A DNA stretch of 64,000 nucleotides from Fragilariopsis cylindrus CCMP1102 (taxonomy: Eukaryota; Bacillariophyta; Bacillariophyceae; Bacillariales; Bacillariaceae): positions 806,001-870,000 of the forward strand of contig FMBT01000289.1 in NCBI GenBank assembly GCA_900095095.1. The letters run 5' to 3'. Shown here in pieces: positions 12,880 to 25,366 of the stretch. Under the pieces are notes generated by a model, which searched no databases, was not told the origin of the DNA, and saw only the letters and a program-made list of their open reading frames with translations. Each line of letters opens with the position of its first letter. Position 1 is the stretch's first letter. Both the position numbers and the translations under genes were made by a program.

Positions 12880-13955
12880 AACTACTGGTCGATTACGAAC
12901 AGACAGATCGTAATTGAGAAATATGACAAGAGATCTAGATGTTAAGATTAACCCCTTGTTATATTTGTTGAAAGCAAGTAGAGACACAGATTATTCACTA
13001 CAATTCATTCAAACAAATAAATAAATTATTGCTTGCTTGTAGTAGTAGCAGTAGCTTTGAACAACACATACTTTTTTAGCATGCCTAACTTACCGTAGAA
13101 TCTATCTTCATCTTACAAGGTCACTTGTCATGTCACAGCAATGATCTAATACAAGCGCGCGCTACAAATTTGAAAAAATTCACATCTCGACAGTCCGTCC
13201 TTCGCACTGCATAAATTGAAAATCTGTCTAAATACTACTGAACTAGCAGTACATTTTACGATTTTTTAATGTGCTCGTACTTAGTAGATCGAATACGGTA
13301 GAAAGTGTACTGTACTAGAAAATAATAATAATATTATGATCGAAGGACGGGCAGTACTATTTGCTTTTCGTGTCGTTTCAGGGATTTGATACGTACCGCG
13401 TCGTAGAAATAGTACAAAATTTACTACTGTACTTCAATAAAAAGAATTATTTTGAATATTTTTAGAAAAGTTCATAATTGTTAGAATCTAAATTCTTCCT
13501 AATTAGTTTTAGACCAATTAGTCGCATCACTCACAAACCAACCCATCTTAATAATGAAGGCTTCATCCTTAGTGATCTTTTGTATCTACGACTAGTAGGT
13601 CTTAAAAAATAATGTATCACACTTCTCTCTAATCCCAAAACAATATTGAATATCTTGTATTGTACTACAGAGTGCACCCTAATATTGACCCACGGCAACA
13701 CGAGATATTAAGGGAATACAGCATTTTCAAATTTATTTACTATCTAAGTTTCAAGTTGAGAAAAAAGCAATACAATTATATTTGCATTGTATCACTAAAC
13801 TAGTATCGTAAAAAATGAGGCGCACTCCGTCACTCACTGAAAAGTTTTGAGGAAAAGGCATCTTGAAAAATATGCGCAGGAGCAGAAAAAAGAGCATGAT
13901 GATAAAAATATAAAGTTATCTCATTATTTTTCCAGTTCGACTATACAGTACTGAA
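12880..13955. other. Intergenic region upstream of DDT/PHD gene
   Basis: AT-rich, with no supported gene. It holds TACTGTA-type motifs at 13309-13315, 13425-13431 and 13944-13950; two lie about 430-550 bp upstream of the DDT/PHD start. A 5' UTR intron there is possible but not shown. Confidence 0.55.
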
Positions 13956-15714
13956 CTAACATTCTTTTTCTGTACTCTCTATTTTCCTGTCGTCGTCGTT
14001 CTTGCATAGAAGATCCGACGTATCTTCGACCCCATAAATAGTATTGTGCACCCACAAAGGAAGATCGAAGCACCTAATAATAATGTAAGAAGTGAATGAG
14101 TCATTCAGAAATATTCAAAAAGTGAACGAAATAGATAGTGATGAGAATTATGCAGAAAGTTATGGATTTTTTTTGTTTTTTACTAATGATTCTCATCTTC
14201 ACAACCATATTATCAAACGAACAAACAAAAATTGATTTCACTTACCCTCTCTGAAGTGGAGGATGATAATAAGTAGTTTTTTCTCCATTTTCAACAATTT
14301 TATTATAACGCGTCAGTACCGATGCCATATCTGAGGCAATAGAAGGGTTTTTTTCTCCGATAAGTAATCCAATTTGACCCGTCGGGTATGAACTTGTTTG
14401 AATATTACCATACCTCGATCTCGTGAAACCGCATTCCTCCATATTCTTTCTCCAACTAACGATACCGTCTAAAGATGTAGGGACATTGAATGATTCCGCC
14501 TATATATTGCATTGTCCATTAAAGAAGGAGTAGAATTAAAGTTTAGAATGGATTGGTTGTTTTATGTTGTCGTATGATGTTTTTAATTGTGCAACATCCA
14601 TCATGTATACATCACTAGTATATTTATTCACTCACCTGTATGTTAACGATTCCTTCAGGTTTGAGCACCCGAAAAAGTTCGCAGATGTGTTCCCTTTCGT
14701 ATAATGTACCAGAAGGCAAAGGTTGCATTACTCCATCCTCCCCTGCTATCCAAGGATCGGATGAATCTTGAATAATAACATCATATGTATTATCAAGCGT
14801 ATCTCGCACAAACTGTGCACCATCACAAATATGCAAATGAGCACGTGGGTCCTTCCACGCATCACCCCATTGAGGAAAATGCTTTTCACAAGTTGTAATA
14901 ACCTCCCCGTCCAAATCAACATGATCTAGTAAAATAGGAAAATGTTTAGATGTGGTTATATACGTTAGAGACGTTTCATTTATTTTTCGCAACAGCAACA
15001 GCAACCGCAACAGCAACAGCAAAAGCAACAACAATACCAACAACAACAAAGAAGAAGAAGAAAATCCCATTCACAAAACAGGAACAAAAAGACATGGCAC
15101 ATTGAATCCTCTCTCTCTTACTCACCAACATGTACGACGCTATGATGCTTCAGGACTTCCTTAAGCACATAGCCATCACCTCCACCAATGACCAAAACGC
15201 GTTTTGGGTTTTTATGTTGAAACATGGGCACATGTGCCATCATTTCATTGTATGAATCTGCATCCCGTTCTGTCAATTGAATAACTCCATCCAGAACTAA
15301 CATTTTTCCAAAGAACTTTGATTGATGAACTTCGATGGCTTGATATTTAGATTGTTTAGCAAACAACAATGAATTTTCTGCCATTTCAATCGCTTGATAG
15401 AAACCAATTGATGGTTCGAGTTCACCAATGCGATTCTTAGGGATATCATCTAATAATATCGGTACTCTGTCTTTTAGTTCTACTGGTAGTAGTCCGATAT
15501 TCACGCTATTAATGTTATTGCTGTTGTGACGGGGACTACCAATCTCTGCAATTGAAACATAAAGTACCTGAAATATCGTTAACAAGGAAAGATGGGCGAT
15601 AAAAATCGTTCTGAAATTTTTAAGCAACACCATTATTAGTATAAATTGTGATGGAGTGTATTGATTTAGGATTTGGGATGGTAGATTGGCGTTTTGCTGT
15701 TTCTCTATATTCAT
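13956..15714 (-). CDS. Spermidine synthase-type aminopropyltransferase, four exons
   Basis: Minus-strand exons 15714-15126, 14925-14636, 14499-14246 and 14073-13956 (phases 1, 0 and 2), giving 416 residues. The enzyme transfers an aminopropyl group from decarboxylated S-adenosylmethionine to putrescine or a related amine. Family signatures are the GGGDG loop in LVIGGGDGYV, the nearby catalytic-region DSSDP, the YPSGQIG-like YPTGQIGLL, and the C-terminal F-D-L-P-L-W. The third exon appears to end at an in-frame TAA at 14244-14242, but that TAA lies inside a good donor (GTAAGTG), and the fourth exon supplies the expected C-terminal motif. The N terminus carries a hydrophobic stretch (about 26-55), preceded by a second Met, so a targeting peptide or alternative start is possible. 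Spermine or thermospermine specificity cannot be excluded. Confidence 0.88.
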
Positions 15715-17525
15715 TCCTTTATGATTATATTTCTCGGCTTCTCTTTGCTCTCTAGTCCGAAGTAAGTAGATGTTGTTGTCACATCAACATCGAAGCATAA
15801 TTGAGCGTTGATCCTCAAAAAATTTGCGTGATGATCAGTTGACTTTGAGAAGGCAATACGGTATTTCATTCTTGCGAAATGTAGCAGTATCAGGCTGGGT
15901 TGCGATTATCTTGATGCGTGCAAAAAGAAAATCTTCATAGTATGAGGAAGAGTGAGCACATGTTCACTTATCAAATTATGTGGATTTTTTCGGCTAGCGC
16001 TTTAAGAAATGTCAATAACCCTATACTGTGACTAATTAATGAGGATCAAAGACATATAGAAGCACGTGTTCGAAAAGAAAAGAAAAGAAGATCATGTTGT
16101 ATCATACTAGTTAGTAGCGCGCAACATCACTCTAATTTCATTTTGCTGTTGAGCAGTACAAAGATGATGATAGTGACATAGTTGTTATGTAACTGCCCAT
16201 TGCTATACTAACAGTACTTGCAGACAAAAAGAATACAAAATACCCCCTTCTTTGAAAGCAACTTTTACCATTCCAACCTATGTCTGGAGGATTTATTGGG
16301 TTTTGACTGTGCTGCTACATTTGTTGGCAGTCCACTGGTAGGGTTTTCCGCAGACCAATGGGGAGAAGTAAGTTTCACCACTGGTGATTGTAGGGAAAAC
16401 TGTCCTTAAATTCTGTCCAGTATATCTGGTTTTAATATCAGCTGAGGCAATGTTATATTATAGTCAAAGAGGTGGTGGTACTGTTGTCAAAGGAACTTAC
16501 GCATATGGAGGATATAAGACAAATCCTGGAGGGAATGTAGCTCCAATGGTCCAAGGTCCAGGACATGCAATCTGAAGTTGCAAAAGTTTAGAACCACATT
16601 GCACCACCTTGATTACCTATGATGTGAGAGCCTCAAAGTTACAAAGAAAAATCCGTAATGTTGTGGGTGAATGATTGTGTCAACCATCTAGGCTATCAAG
16701 AGTGACATGCCATGGCAGCTGGACCACTACCTCAGTTTCTAAATTCAGTATGTTAAAATGGCTGAGATTCTGTATGTTGGATGCTGAGTATCATTCTTAC
16801 TACAGGCTTCATATTTATGAAAACGAAGAGATTGTTCTGTTCTCCTTCAAGTAGTAAGTTATGTAAATAATCATAACAATGCTTTTTATTTTTTATCATA
16901 CTGTAGTAAGAAACAACGTGGGATAGGTAGGCACATACCGTACAAAGGTAGTAGAGAGGCTTGCGTGTTGTCATTTTTTGAAATCACCGTTCTCACGATC
17001 GCATGTGCGAGTCTGCCGTACAATTGTAGTCACAAAAAACACAACCCCGTGTGGCTTTGTGAGTGTATGAGTGCCACTTGTACTACGGCTACGGTCACCA
17101 CAGTACAAAAGCTACCTGCAAAAAAAGTAGCGCTGTGGCTTGGTCGGTGGCAATACGGAGTAAATATAGCCATTAAACATACGACAGCTTGCATACCGGT
17201 GCTTTACACATACCGCTCTTTTTCTTCACGGACGACTGCTTGAGAAGCAATTTTATCGAATTCAAACTTTGAAATTAGGTTTGAAGAAGAAGAAGTAGAA
17301 GTAGACCCATCTTCTTTCATTGTTATTTCATTGCTTACGAATCCAAATCCGAATCAAATCAATCAAGACCCCCCGTTCGAATCTAGTTCCCAGCAGTTAA
17401 GAGGCAGGCCACGAACATTCATAACGAGCGAAGATTATAAACTAAACAAACCAAACCAAACCAAACCAAACCGTTAAAATAAAATAAAAAGAGGAAGTTG
17501 AAAAGCAATAAAATATATATATAAA
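15715..17525. other. Long divergent intergenic region between spermidine synthase and Wee1-like kinase
   Basis: 1.8 kb separating divergent starts. It holds an unidentified pair of overlapping open frames (16218-16575, listed separately), one TACTGTA motif at 16899-16905, and a short AACCA repeat (about 17448-17472) close to the kinase start. Nothing else is recognisable. Confidence 0.5.
16218..16575 (+). pseudogene. Possible degraded gene, unidentified
   Basis: Two overlapping open frames, 16218-16409 and 16384-16575, have protein-like composition. The first is Cys-containing and ends in DCRENCP. The second has a Gly-rich segment (GGGTVVKGTYAYGG) and stops at 16573-16575. A donor-like GTAAGT lies at about 16369. 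They could be remnants of one gene, a spliced gene, or chance. I recognise no family, and no reading is proposed. Confidence 0.2.
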
Positions 17526-20500
17526 ATGAAGCAAGGATTATTTCCTCCGAATACGAAGAATACGAACAATAATAATACCAGTCTAAATCTACCTATTTTA
17601 TCTTCTCCTACTGATGATGTTGATATCTCGATGGATGATTCTCACGCATCTGCTATGTCAGTATTGACAAGCGAATCACATAATACAAATACTAGTACAT
17701 CGATGCTATCTCTTCCATCTCCTCCTCGTACCCAACGAAGGAAACAACAACGAAATACAAATATGGCAGTACGGTCTTTAACTATGAATACTCATCATCA
17801 TCATAATAATAATAATAATAATAACAGCACCAATAAAAGTAACAGTACTATTCATAATAACAACAACAATAATAATAATAATAATACCGTACGTAATCGA
17901 CTCTTTGTAGACGACGACGAAGATGATGATGATCCAACGAAATACGACAACAACAAGAACAACAATCACCACATTAGTCGACATCATGGTGGGTGCGGTA
18001 AAACACCTACTATACTGAACCCAATCGATTTGAATTTAGATTTTGCCGAATTGGGACCATCGACAACGACAGTTTTAGCAGCGTCAGCGTCAGCAGCTTA
18101 TGATGATGATAATGGGTCTACTCCTCCCCGTTTAAGCAGAAGAACATCAACATTAACACCTCATCCACCTTCTCGTCCATTTACCGCTCGTGCTAAAAAG
18201 CGATCAGCGGAACAACATGACTTATACGGTAAAGAATGGAACTGTACTACTAACAACAATCATAATCATAATGATGATGATGTTTTTTCTGCTATGGAAA
18301 GTCCTGTTGATATGTATACATCACCACGAGTCTCTTCTCCGTCATCACCATCGCATAACAGTAGAACCACTACTGGACCTGGTGGTGGTGGTGGTGGTGG
18401 TAATAGTCATACTCCTTGTAATAGTAATTACAGTAATAAAAGTAGTGGTCGGATGTCAATTCATCGCGGATCACCATTTTTGTATGGAGGTGGTGGAGGT
18501 AATGCAGCAGCAGGAGGAGGAGGAGGACAACGGACACATAATACACCAAATAATATGCTACAATCACATAAGTCTCCTTCATCATTTCAAACATTGGATG
18601 GACGGACTGTTCAATCAAAGAATCCATTCTCGCCTATGATCTTTGATGTATCACTTACTCCAACACAAAAGCATCATCTTTATCTATCATCGAGGAATAA
18701 TTCACCTGCTATTCCTCCCATGTTCGCAAATAATGATCTAAGTTTCCCACTTGGTTGTGGTGATGATAACGATAATACTAACGGTGATGATGGCGATGGT
18801 GGAAATAACAATAATAATAATGGATCATCATCATTCGGATCCGGTGGTACTACGGGAAAAGGAGGAGGAGGACCACGTCGAGGATCTCATTTAGTATTAC
18901 GACATAAATTACAAAAGAGACCAAGTAGTCCAGCAAATTCGAATGGTGTTGGTGTTGGTGTAACTGGTCATATCGGTATACAACATCAGCATCATTTACA
19001 TCAACCGATTGCTGCTGGTTCTGCTGCTTCAGTTTCTGCCAATAACAACAACATGGGTATTGGTATTGGTATGGATGGCTTGATGCCACCTCCTCTTCCC
19101 TCTAAAGATATTGTTATTAATAAAAATATCAAGGTTAATAACAGCAACATCAATAACAACATCAATAACAGTACAAGCAGGGACCCACTTGAACAAAGAG
19201 CTTCATTGTACGTACGAGATGGGTATCCCGAAAAGAAAGGTCGGTATTCCTTTACTGGATCTCCAATCAAGGAACAACTTGAACCAACGTCTGCTGCTGC
19301 GTCGTCGTCGTCGTCGTCAACCTATATAGCAGCAGCAGCAGCTGCTGCTCCGACTAACTTTACCGCGACAGGTCCAAGTTCAGCATTGTCAACAACATCA
19401 TCGATAAATACCGAAATGATGAGTATTAAATCCAAACCATCATACCAAATGAATGAAGAAGATGAGGATGTGAAAGAAGTCGTAAATACAAGTATTTGTA
19501 CTGAAGATGATGTTACTGTTACCAGCACCACCCAAGAAGATTTTTGTACGAATATTCATAAAATTCGAAGACGACGGAAAGACGATGATGTAGTTGCAGC
19601 TGGTGCTCAGGGAGAATCTTCTTGGAAACGCAATGGAATGTACATACAAACCAACAACAATAGTAATAGTAATAACAATAACTACTACGACAACACCAAC
19701 AACGCGAATAGTAACGACGATAATAACAATGATAATGATGATGAGTGGGGATACTACAACAACAACAACAACAATCGTAACAACAACAATAGCAAAACCT
19801 ATTACTACAACAAACAAAGAAGTGATCATCCAGATGATAGTATCAGTCCCACTGATGTTCTTAATTTTCCATTATTCCGAGCATCCCCATCCAATACATC
19901 GGATGTACCACCAGCACCGTCCAAACCGATCCGACGACCACCATCGAGACGGTATACACCCATTCGGAAACCAACCGGACCACCACCAACACCTTTGCCG
20001 TCTGTACGCAATTCAAGATCTTTTGAGGAAGAAGATACTGCATTCTTAGGCCGTCGTAATGGAAATGAGGATAATGGCGACGCAGACAGCAGTGATGACG
20101 ATGATAATGGAGACGATCGCATTAGTAATGTTGCACAACGCCGTTGTCGACGTCTTCGACCTAAGTCTGGTGGGATGGACTATCTCAATTTAAGTCCCGG
20201 AGTGGGTGGTGCTGGTGGAGAACAAACTGTTGGTCCACCTTCATCAAGATTTTATTCCGACTTTGATGTTATCGCCGAACTCGGTAGTGGTAGTTTCGGG
20301 AATGTCTACCAGGCATTATCTCGACTTGATGGTTGTATGTATGCTATTAAGGTCGCACATCGTGCTGCCAGAGGGGAATCCGATAAGGATCGTATGCTCA
20401 AGGAAGTTTATGCATTGGCCGCTCTTAGTGACCAAGCGGATACGGCTACTTTTCACATTGTACGATACCATCAAGCATGGATGGAAGAGCAACGACTGTA

Positions 20501-21343
20501 CATCCAAACTGAATTGTGTACCACAACCTTGCAGGCGGAAATAGAACAGGTTGCACCAATGCAATTGCCACTTTCAACTCGATACAAGTGTATGCGAGAA
20601 ATTTTGTTAGCGTTAGAATTCATTCATAGGAATGGGATGGTACACTTGGATATCAAACCCGAAAACATATTTGTAAGTTCATAAATTAAAATTATTATGA
20701 TCGGAAAAAGAAATAAGAAGAGAGGAAATTTGTCTGTTTGTTATTGACTGCTCGCTTCATTACATTTCCGTGGTTAAAAATAACTTACACTTATTACTTT
20801 TTTGATGCCTCTAATGACTCGACTCAATTATAGCTGAAAAATGATCAGTTCAAGTTAGGGGATTTTGGATTGGTTTCGAAAGTTTCCTCACATGATGTCG
20901 AAGAGGGCGATTCGCGCTACATGTCTAAGGAATTATTGTCAGGAGATCACGCCGATCTAACCAAGAGTGATATTTTCTCGTTGGGAATTACCATGTATGA
21001 ACTTTGTTTGGGTAGGAGCAAGGCCTTGCCATCGAACGGACCCGAATGGCAATCATTGCGATCAGGACGTATCATTCCACCTTTAAATACCCCTGATGAT
21101 TTACTACAAATTATCAAGAGTATGATGAATCCAACCTACCAAGAACGACCATGCGCCAGTGGTCTGCTTAAATTTCCTGAACTCTTGAGTGACGAGCAAA
21201 AAATGCTATTCAGAGAACGGGAAAAAGTGGTACAAGCGAATCAAGCCCTTGCAGCTCAATCCAAAAATATGATGACATTGTTCCCTCCAGCCCCAAGACC
21301 GGGAGCGCTTGTTCGTAGAAATACTTGGTCAGCTTTTAACTGA
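17526..21343 (+). CDS. Wee1-type protein kinase, two exons
   Basis: Exons 17526-20672 and 20834-21343 (phase 0), giving 1,218 residues. Wee1-type kinases phosphorylate the inhibitory Tyr of CDK1 and delay mitotic entry. The kinase domain occupies about 909-1165: GSGSFG loop, catalytic Lys in AIKVA, then the Wee1-type catalytic loop HLDIKPENIF (Leu in place of the usual HRD Arg), DFGLV, and the Wee1 signature EEGDSRYM after the activation loop. The intron sits directly after KPENIF. The N-terminal 900 residues are low-complexity: Asn, Ser, His, Asp and Gly runs with scattered Ser/Thr-Pro sites, as expected of a CDK-regulated tail but too biased for further reading. Myt1 is the main alternative; no membrane segment is visible, which favours Wee1. 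Confidence 0.85.
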
Positions 21344-21516
21344 ACCTAAAGCATTCGACAATGAATAGATAAAATAGAAATGCGCACTTACCCACCAAAT
21401 TTTGGAACAATTAATTGTGAAGATATAGGATGAGAATTTCTAGTATTTTACTTTTTTCATACAATTTTAACGCGCCATCCATTTATTTATTTTTACTGTC
21501 TAGCTATTATTTTAAT

Positions 21517-24039
21517 TCAATCACTTGATGATTCCTCCTCCTTAGGTAGACAGTTCGACAGTACCACGCTTTTCATTACCGCGTATGGAGCTGTTCTTTG
21601 TGTCCATGCCTCGAATTGACCAACACCCTGTTCCCAGAGCATTTCAGAGCCTCTTACAACTTGACAACCGGCTTCTTCAGATTGCACAAGTAATTTTGTG
21701 AAATATGGTTTGTAATTTACATCAAATACAACAGGTTTCTTTCCCAATATCCATTCTGGTAAGACGAATTCAGCTGCAGCTGGTAATGTACTGATAACAA
21801 CCTTAATCGATGCGCCTTGTGGCAAGGCGTCCCCGAGACTCTTTTCTATTGTGTTTTCACTTAGTTCTTCGTCGAGGTTGTTAATAACTATACCACCAAA
21901 GGAATCGGCAAGGTCCTGTGCTTTTTCTGGAGTTCGATTGTAGTAGATACGTTTCAGACCGAGTTTAGATGCGGCATAGGCTGCTGCCCGTGCTGTGCCA
22001 CCACCTCCTAGAATCAACGCATAGTCATGCGAGTCTTCGTCTTCAGTCCGTACACCAAGTTTTCGCTCCAACGGGTTAAATATTCCTTTCCAGTCTGTAT
22101 TATCCCCATAGATAACCCGTCCCATTTTCTCAGCACCTTCTACGATCTTGTCCTTAATAACAAGAGTGTTAACACTTCCAATAGTAGAAGCGGCGTCACT
22201 CATAACATCTACGTAAGGAATGATAGCCTGCTTGTGAGGAATAGTAACGCTACATCCAGCGAAGGCATTATCCATGAAAAATTCGGATTCTACAAATTCT
22301 TCCACGGTTTCTACATCTGCCCGACCATATTGATAGGGCAACCGGGTAGCTGCAAATGCTGCCCCGTGCATTTGTGGACTGACTGAATAATCAATATTAT
22401 GTCCCAAGATGACATATCTTTTGGAGGTAACAATTTTGGTGAGAACTCGAGCAGCCATAATTTCACTTGCCGACATTTGACCAGGTGCAGCCTTGAAAGG
22501 TAAAGATTCATGGCTGACAGGCGTGAAAGGTATATTGATGATGCGGGAATAGCTCCCTACATCACCCAAAATCAATGAAATGTTGGGAATAACTGGTTTG
22601 CCCTCCCGCAAAGAAATACTCGACGACAGTAGAGCAGCTTGATGTGCCATTGTATCCTTTTCATCCGATTCGATCGACAACACTACCTTTGCGCCATGAG
22701 CACGACCATCTAGGGCACATTGCTGAAAAAGATCAACGGCCTGTTCTGTTGTCACCTCCATCCCAACAACGTGATGACTTCCAAGAATTTGACTCGAGTA
22801 CCTCTCCTCTGCTCGAGTCAAGAGGGCATCCGTCTTAACCTCATCCCATGCACTTTCAACATCGATACATTCTACTCCAGCACGTAGGCCCCAGTCCAAT
22901 ATGTCAAACATTTTAGAAATTCCAGCTTCATCGTCTGGATAAGTTCCTGCTTGATGTTCCGTTCGCACCGTATACACAATAGGCATCACATCCTCCAATA
23001 TTTGGCCACAAACAGGTAATGCGGGCGATCTAACCACATGCGGGCGACAATACTTCCGTAATAGCTGCATACCGTAAATTAAATCAAAACGTGAGTCACG
23101 ACACGATAATAAATCCGTTCGATACTCCATTGCATCTACGTCGACGCACATTTCTTCGACGTATGGTTCTACCTGCTCAATTTCTGGAAAACTCAACGAC
23201 AAGAAAAATGTATTATCTCCCATGGTCAAATGTGCCGTGTTGGTGGAAGGAGTTAACGCTCCTGGAATCGCAGGTTCTAGACGTGCTCGTGCAATGAGTC
23301 TAGCTAGTTCCCATTCTATGTGTTGCCAATCATCGTTGTCGTAGTTAGATGATATTCCCTCGTTCTTAATACACAATTCGTAATCAGAATATTTGACAAA
23401 AACATCATCTTCCAATCGATTCTTGATTTTCTTACTAGCATCCGACATAGTTGATGTCGTTTCGTCGGACGAGTCGACGTTGACATAAACGGATAAAAGA
23501 CCATTTTGGGAATAAACCTTTTCCGCCATTTCGACGAAACGAGACTCCCGTTCTGCATCATCATTCGGTAATCCCGAAAAGTCCAACACAACGATACCAG
23601 GCCATTGACCTTTTCCGTTTTCACCTAAGGAGATGATATCGTCGTAGTCGTCATCAGAAGATAGAGATGCTTTTGTGATTCCTTCGTTTAAGCTTATGTC
23701 GGGATAATATTGTGATAGGAAAGATTCGGCCAATCGTTGTATTTCATTACCTTTCTCTGAAGAACACCCTATCAGAACAATCGGTTTGTCGTAGTCATGG
23801 AACATGTTGCGACTCGCGACATCATTCTTAATAGTGTCCGTGTCGCTGCTACTGCTACTGCTGCTAGATGTGACAGAGTTAATTGAGGTGGTAGCACCAA
23901 TACTGGTCCATCCAAGGGTCTTGTAAAATTTGGGACTCCGATGATTCCGATTGTCAGCGATAGAAAAGCAACCAGCCGGGAGAACGAGCTGAGCCACGAA
24001 TAATAAAAGTGAGAGTAGCCTGATATTATGCAATATCAT
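21517..24039 (-). CDS. Plastid-type 3-dehydroquinate dehydratase / shikimate dehydrogenase with degenerate shikimate-kinase-like domain
   Basis: Single exon, 840 residues. Residues 1-24 form a signal peptide ending GC|FSI; the Phe at +1 is the hallmark of secondary-plastid presequences. Residues 85-255 start like a shikimate kinase (IVLIG), but the P-loop is replaced by GCSSEKGNE, so kinase activity is unlikely. The type I dehydroquinase covers about 275-525: EYRTDLL, His422/423 in GSHHVVG and Schiff-base Lys451 in GAKVVLS, followed by PFKAAPGQ as in AROM proteins. Shikimate dehydrogenase covers about 540-825: YSVSPQMH, Lys603 in VTIPHKQ, Asp648 in GDNTDW and the nucleotide loop GGGGTARAA. 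It performs steps 3 and 4 of chorismate synthesis, probably in the plastid. The order kinase-like/dehydratase/dehydrogenase equals the C-terminal half of fungal AROM and of the QutR repressor. Confidence 0.88.
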   Translation of the reverse strand: MILHNIRLLSLLLFVAQLVLPAGCFSIADNRNHRSPKFYKTLGWTSIGATTSINSVTSSSSSSSSDTDTIKNDVASRNMFHDYDKPIVLIGCSSEKGNEIQRLAESFLSQYYPDISLNEGITKASLSSDDDYDDIISLGENGKGQWPGIVVLDFSGLPNDDAERESRFVEMAEKVYSQNGLLSVYVNVDSSDETTSTMSDASKKIKNRLEDDVFVKYSDYELCIKNEGISSNYDNDDWQHIEWELARLIARARLEPAIPGALTPSTNTAHLTMGDNTFFLSLSFPEIEQVEPYVEEMCVDVDAMEYRTDLLSCRDSRFDLIYGMQLLRKYCRPHVVRSPALPVCGQILEDVMPIVYTVRTEHQAGTYPDDEAGISKMFDILDWGLRAGVECIDVESAWDEVKTDALLTRAEERYSSQILGSHHVVGMEVTTEQAVDLFQQCALDGRAHGAKVVLSIESDEKDTMAHQAALLSSSISLREGKPVIPNISLILGDVGSYSRIINIPFTPVSHESLPFKAAPGQMSASEIMAARVLTKIVTSKRYVILGHNIDYSVSPQMHGAAFAATRLPYQYGRADVETVEEFVESEFFMDNAFAGCSVTIPHKQAIIPYVDVMSDAASTIGSVNTLVIKDKIVEGAEKMGRVIYGDNTDWKGIFNPLERKLGVRTEDEDSHDYALILGGGGTARAAAYAASKLGLKRIYYNRTPEKAQDLADSFGGIVINNLDEELSENTIEKSLGDALPQGASIKVVISTLPAAAEFVLPEWILGKKPVVFDVNYKPYFTKLLVQSEEAGCQVVRGSEMLWEQGVGQFEAWTQRTAPYAVMKSVVLSNCLPKEEESSSD

Positions 24040-25021
24040 TTCTTTGGCTTTATTGGCAGTGGTATATTTGATTATTGGATGATGTGGGTACTATATCTTC
24101 TTTGTGTTGTGTTGTGTGGTGTTGTGATTCCATACCGTAAGGAAAGTCAAGATGTGAGTCGATCATTACAAAAATGTGATCGTGATATTTTTGGACGCTA
24201 CCAATTGTAGTAGGTATAATTATACTATATGATAGTACTCACATAGATATGGTTATGTCATACAATCGTATATAAAAAAATGAAATAAAGACTATTTAAT
24301 TTTAGACGTCTGTATGTCCATCCTTTTACAAGTAAAGCGAAAAGTGGTAAACTCTCACAACGCGAATTAAAAATAACCCAACAAAAACAAACACAAGCAA
24401 TAAACCAGCTAAAGCGCTTTACTCGTCGCCTCAATCAGTAGCAACACTAAATCAACCACTTGTAGTCTGTGTTAAAGAAAGGTGAGGATGCTCTTGGTTG
24501 TTAGCTGTTTGTAAATGATGTTTTAATGATGAATAGTAGGAAGAGCATTATGCTAGAATTAAGATTGTGTTTACACCAACGTTGATCTTTTTGGGTCTGT
24601 CAGTAACGACGTGTGGTTAGGAAAGTAGATCGGAATCCGAGGTTGAGAATAAAAAAGAGAAATTATGTCTAATAGTTGTTGTTTGAAGCGACAACTAGGA
24701 CAATGTAGATATGTTATAATTGGTAACAGATCTGCATCAAATTGATTTCTCTGCTTTCGAAACGCCCCTCCGTATCGTAATTCTTACGGTCACACAATAA
24801 ATAGCTCGAGCCAACGCAGTCGTCACAGCACGTTGTACAGCTAGCTATCCGTAGTTTTCCATGCCAATCCTCGCTTTATCATTCATTCTTTTTCTGCTTT
24901 CTCTATATTATTCTAAAGTGCACGTTTCTCACATTGTCTACTTTTCGCTTCCCGTGTGATTATTAAATATCAAAACTCCCAACAGAAATAATAATATACA
25001 CAAAAAACATAATACATCAAA
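24040..25021. other. Divergent intergenic region between shikimate enzyme and eL31 genes
   Basis: No supported gene. It contains pyrimidine-rich DNA just before the ribosomal protein leader (about 24870-24930) and an AACA-rich leader at 24965-25021. No TACTGTA motif was found here, unlike many other upstream regions. Confidence 0.5.
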
Positions 25022-25366
25022 ATGGTACAAGGAGCCCCCAAACCTGATTTGGTCACACGTGACTACACAATCCACCTATCAAAGCGTGTACACAGGTTTC
25101 AACATAAACGCCGTGCACCAAGAGCTATTAAGGAAATTAAGAAGTTCGCCACCGGTGCTATGGGAACATCAGATGTACGAATTGATTCGGAACTAAACAA
25201 GTATGTTTGGGCAACCGGAATCAAAAACCCACCAGTTCGTGTTCGAGTACGTCTATCTCGTAAACGTAATGAAGATGAAGATGCTGATGAAAAACTTTAC
25301 ACATTTGCACAACTTGTTGAGGTTTCATCCTTCAAGGGATTATGCACAGAAAACATCATTGAATAA
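25022..25366 (+). CDS. RPL31: Large-subunit ribosomal protein eL31
   Basis: Single exon, 114 residues. eL31 lies near the peptide exit tunnel of the cytosolic 60S subunit. Family-diagnostic blocks are present: [13 protein letters not shown] near the N terminus, [15 protein letters not shown], the V-R-I-D-S-E-L-N-K region, and [17 protein letters not shown]. Length matches the usual 110-125. The start is the only upstream ATG, preceded by AACAAAATGG-like context. There are no introns. Confidence 0.97.
   Translation: MVQGAPKPDLVTRDYTIHLSKRVHRFQHKRRAPRAIKEIKKFATGAMGTSDVRIDSELNKYVWATGIKNPPVRVRVRLSRKRNEDEDADEKLYTFAQLVEVSSFKGLCTENIIE

Noticed and set aside
12880-12987. 36-residue N-terminal extension of the DDT/PHD protein
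   Set aside because: Begins at GTG, not ATG; the first ATG gives a sensible protein start.
14242-14244. TAA as the stop of spermidine synthase
   Set aside because: It lies in a strong donor, and a further exon supplies the expected C-terminal motif.
17369-17383. GTTCGAATC, resembling a tRNA T-loop
   Set aside because: No pairing T-stem, acceptor stem or anticodon arm around it.
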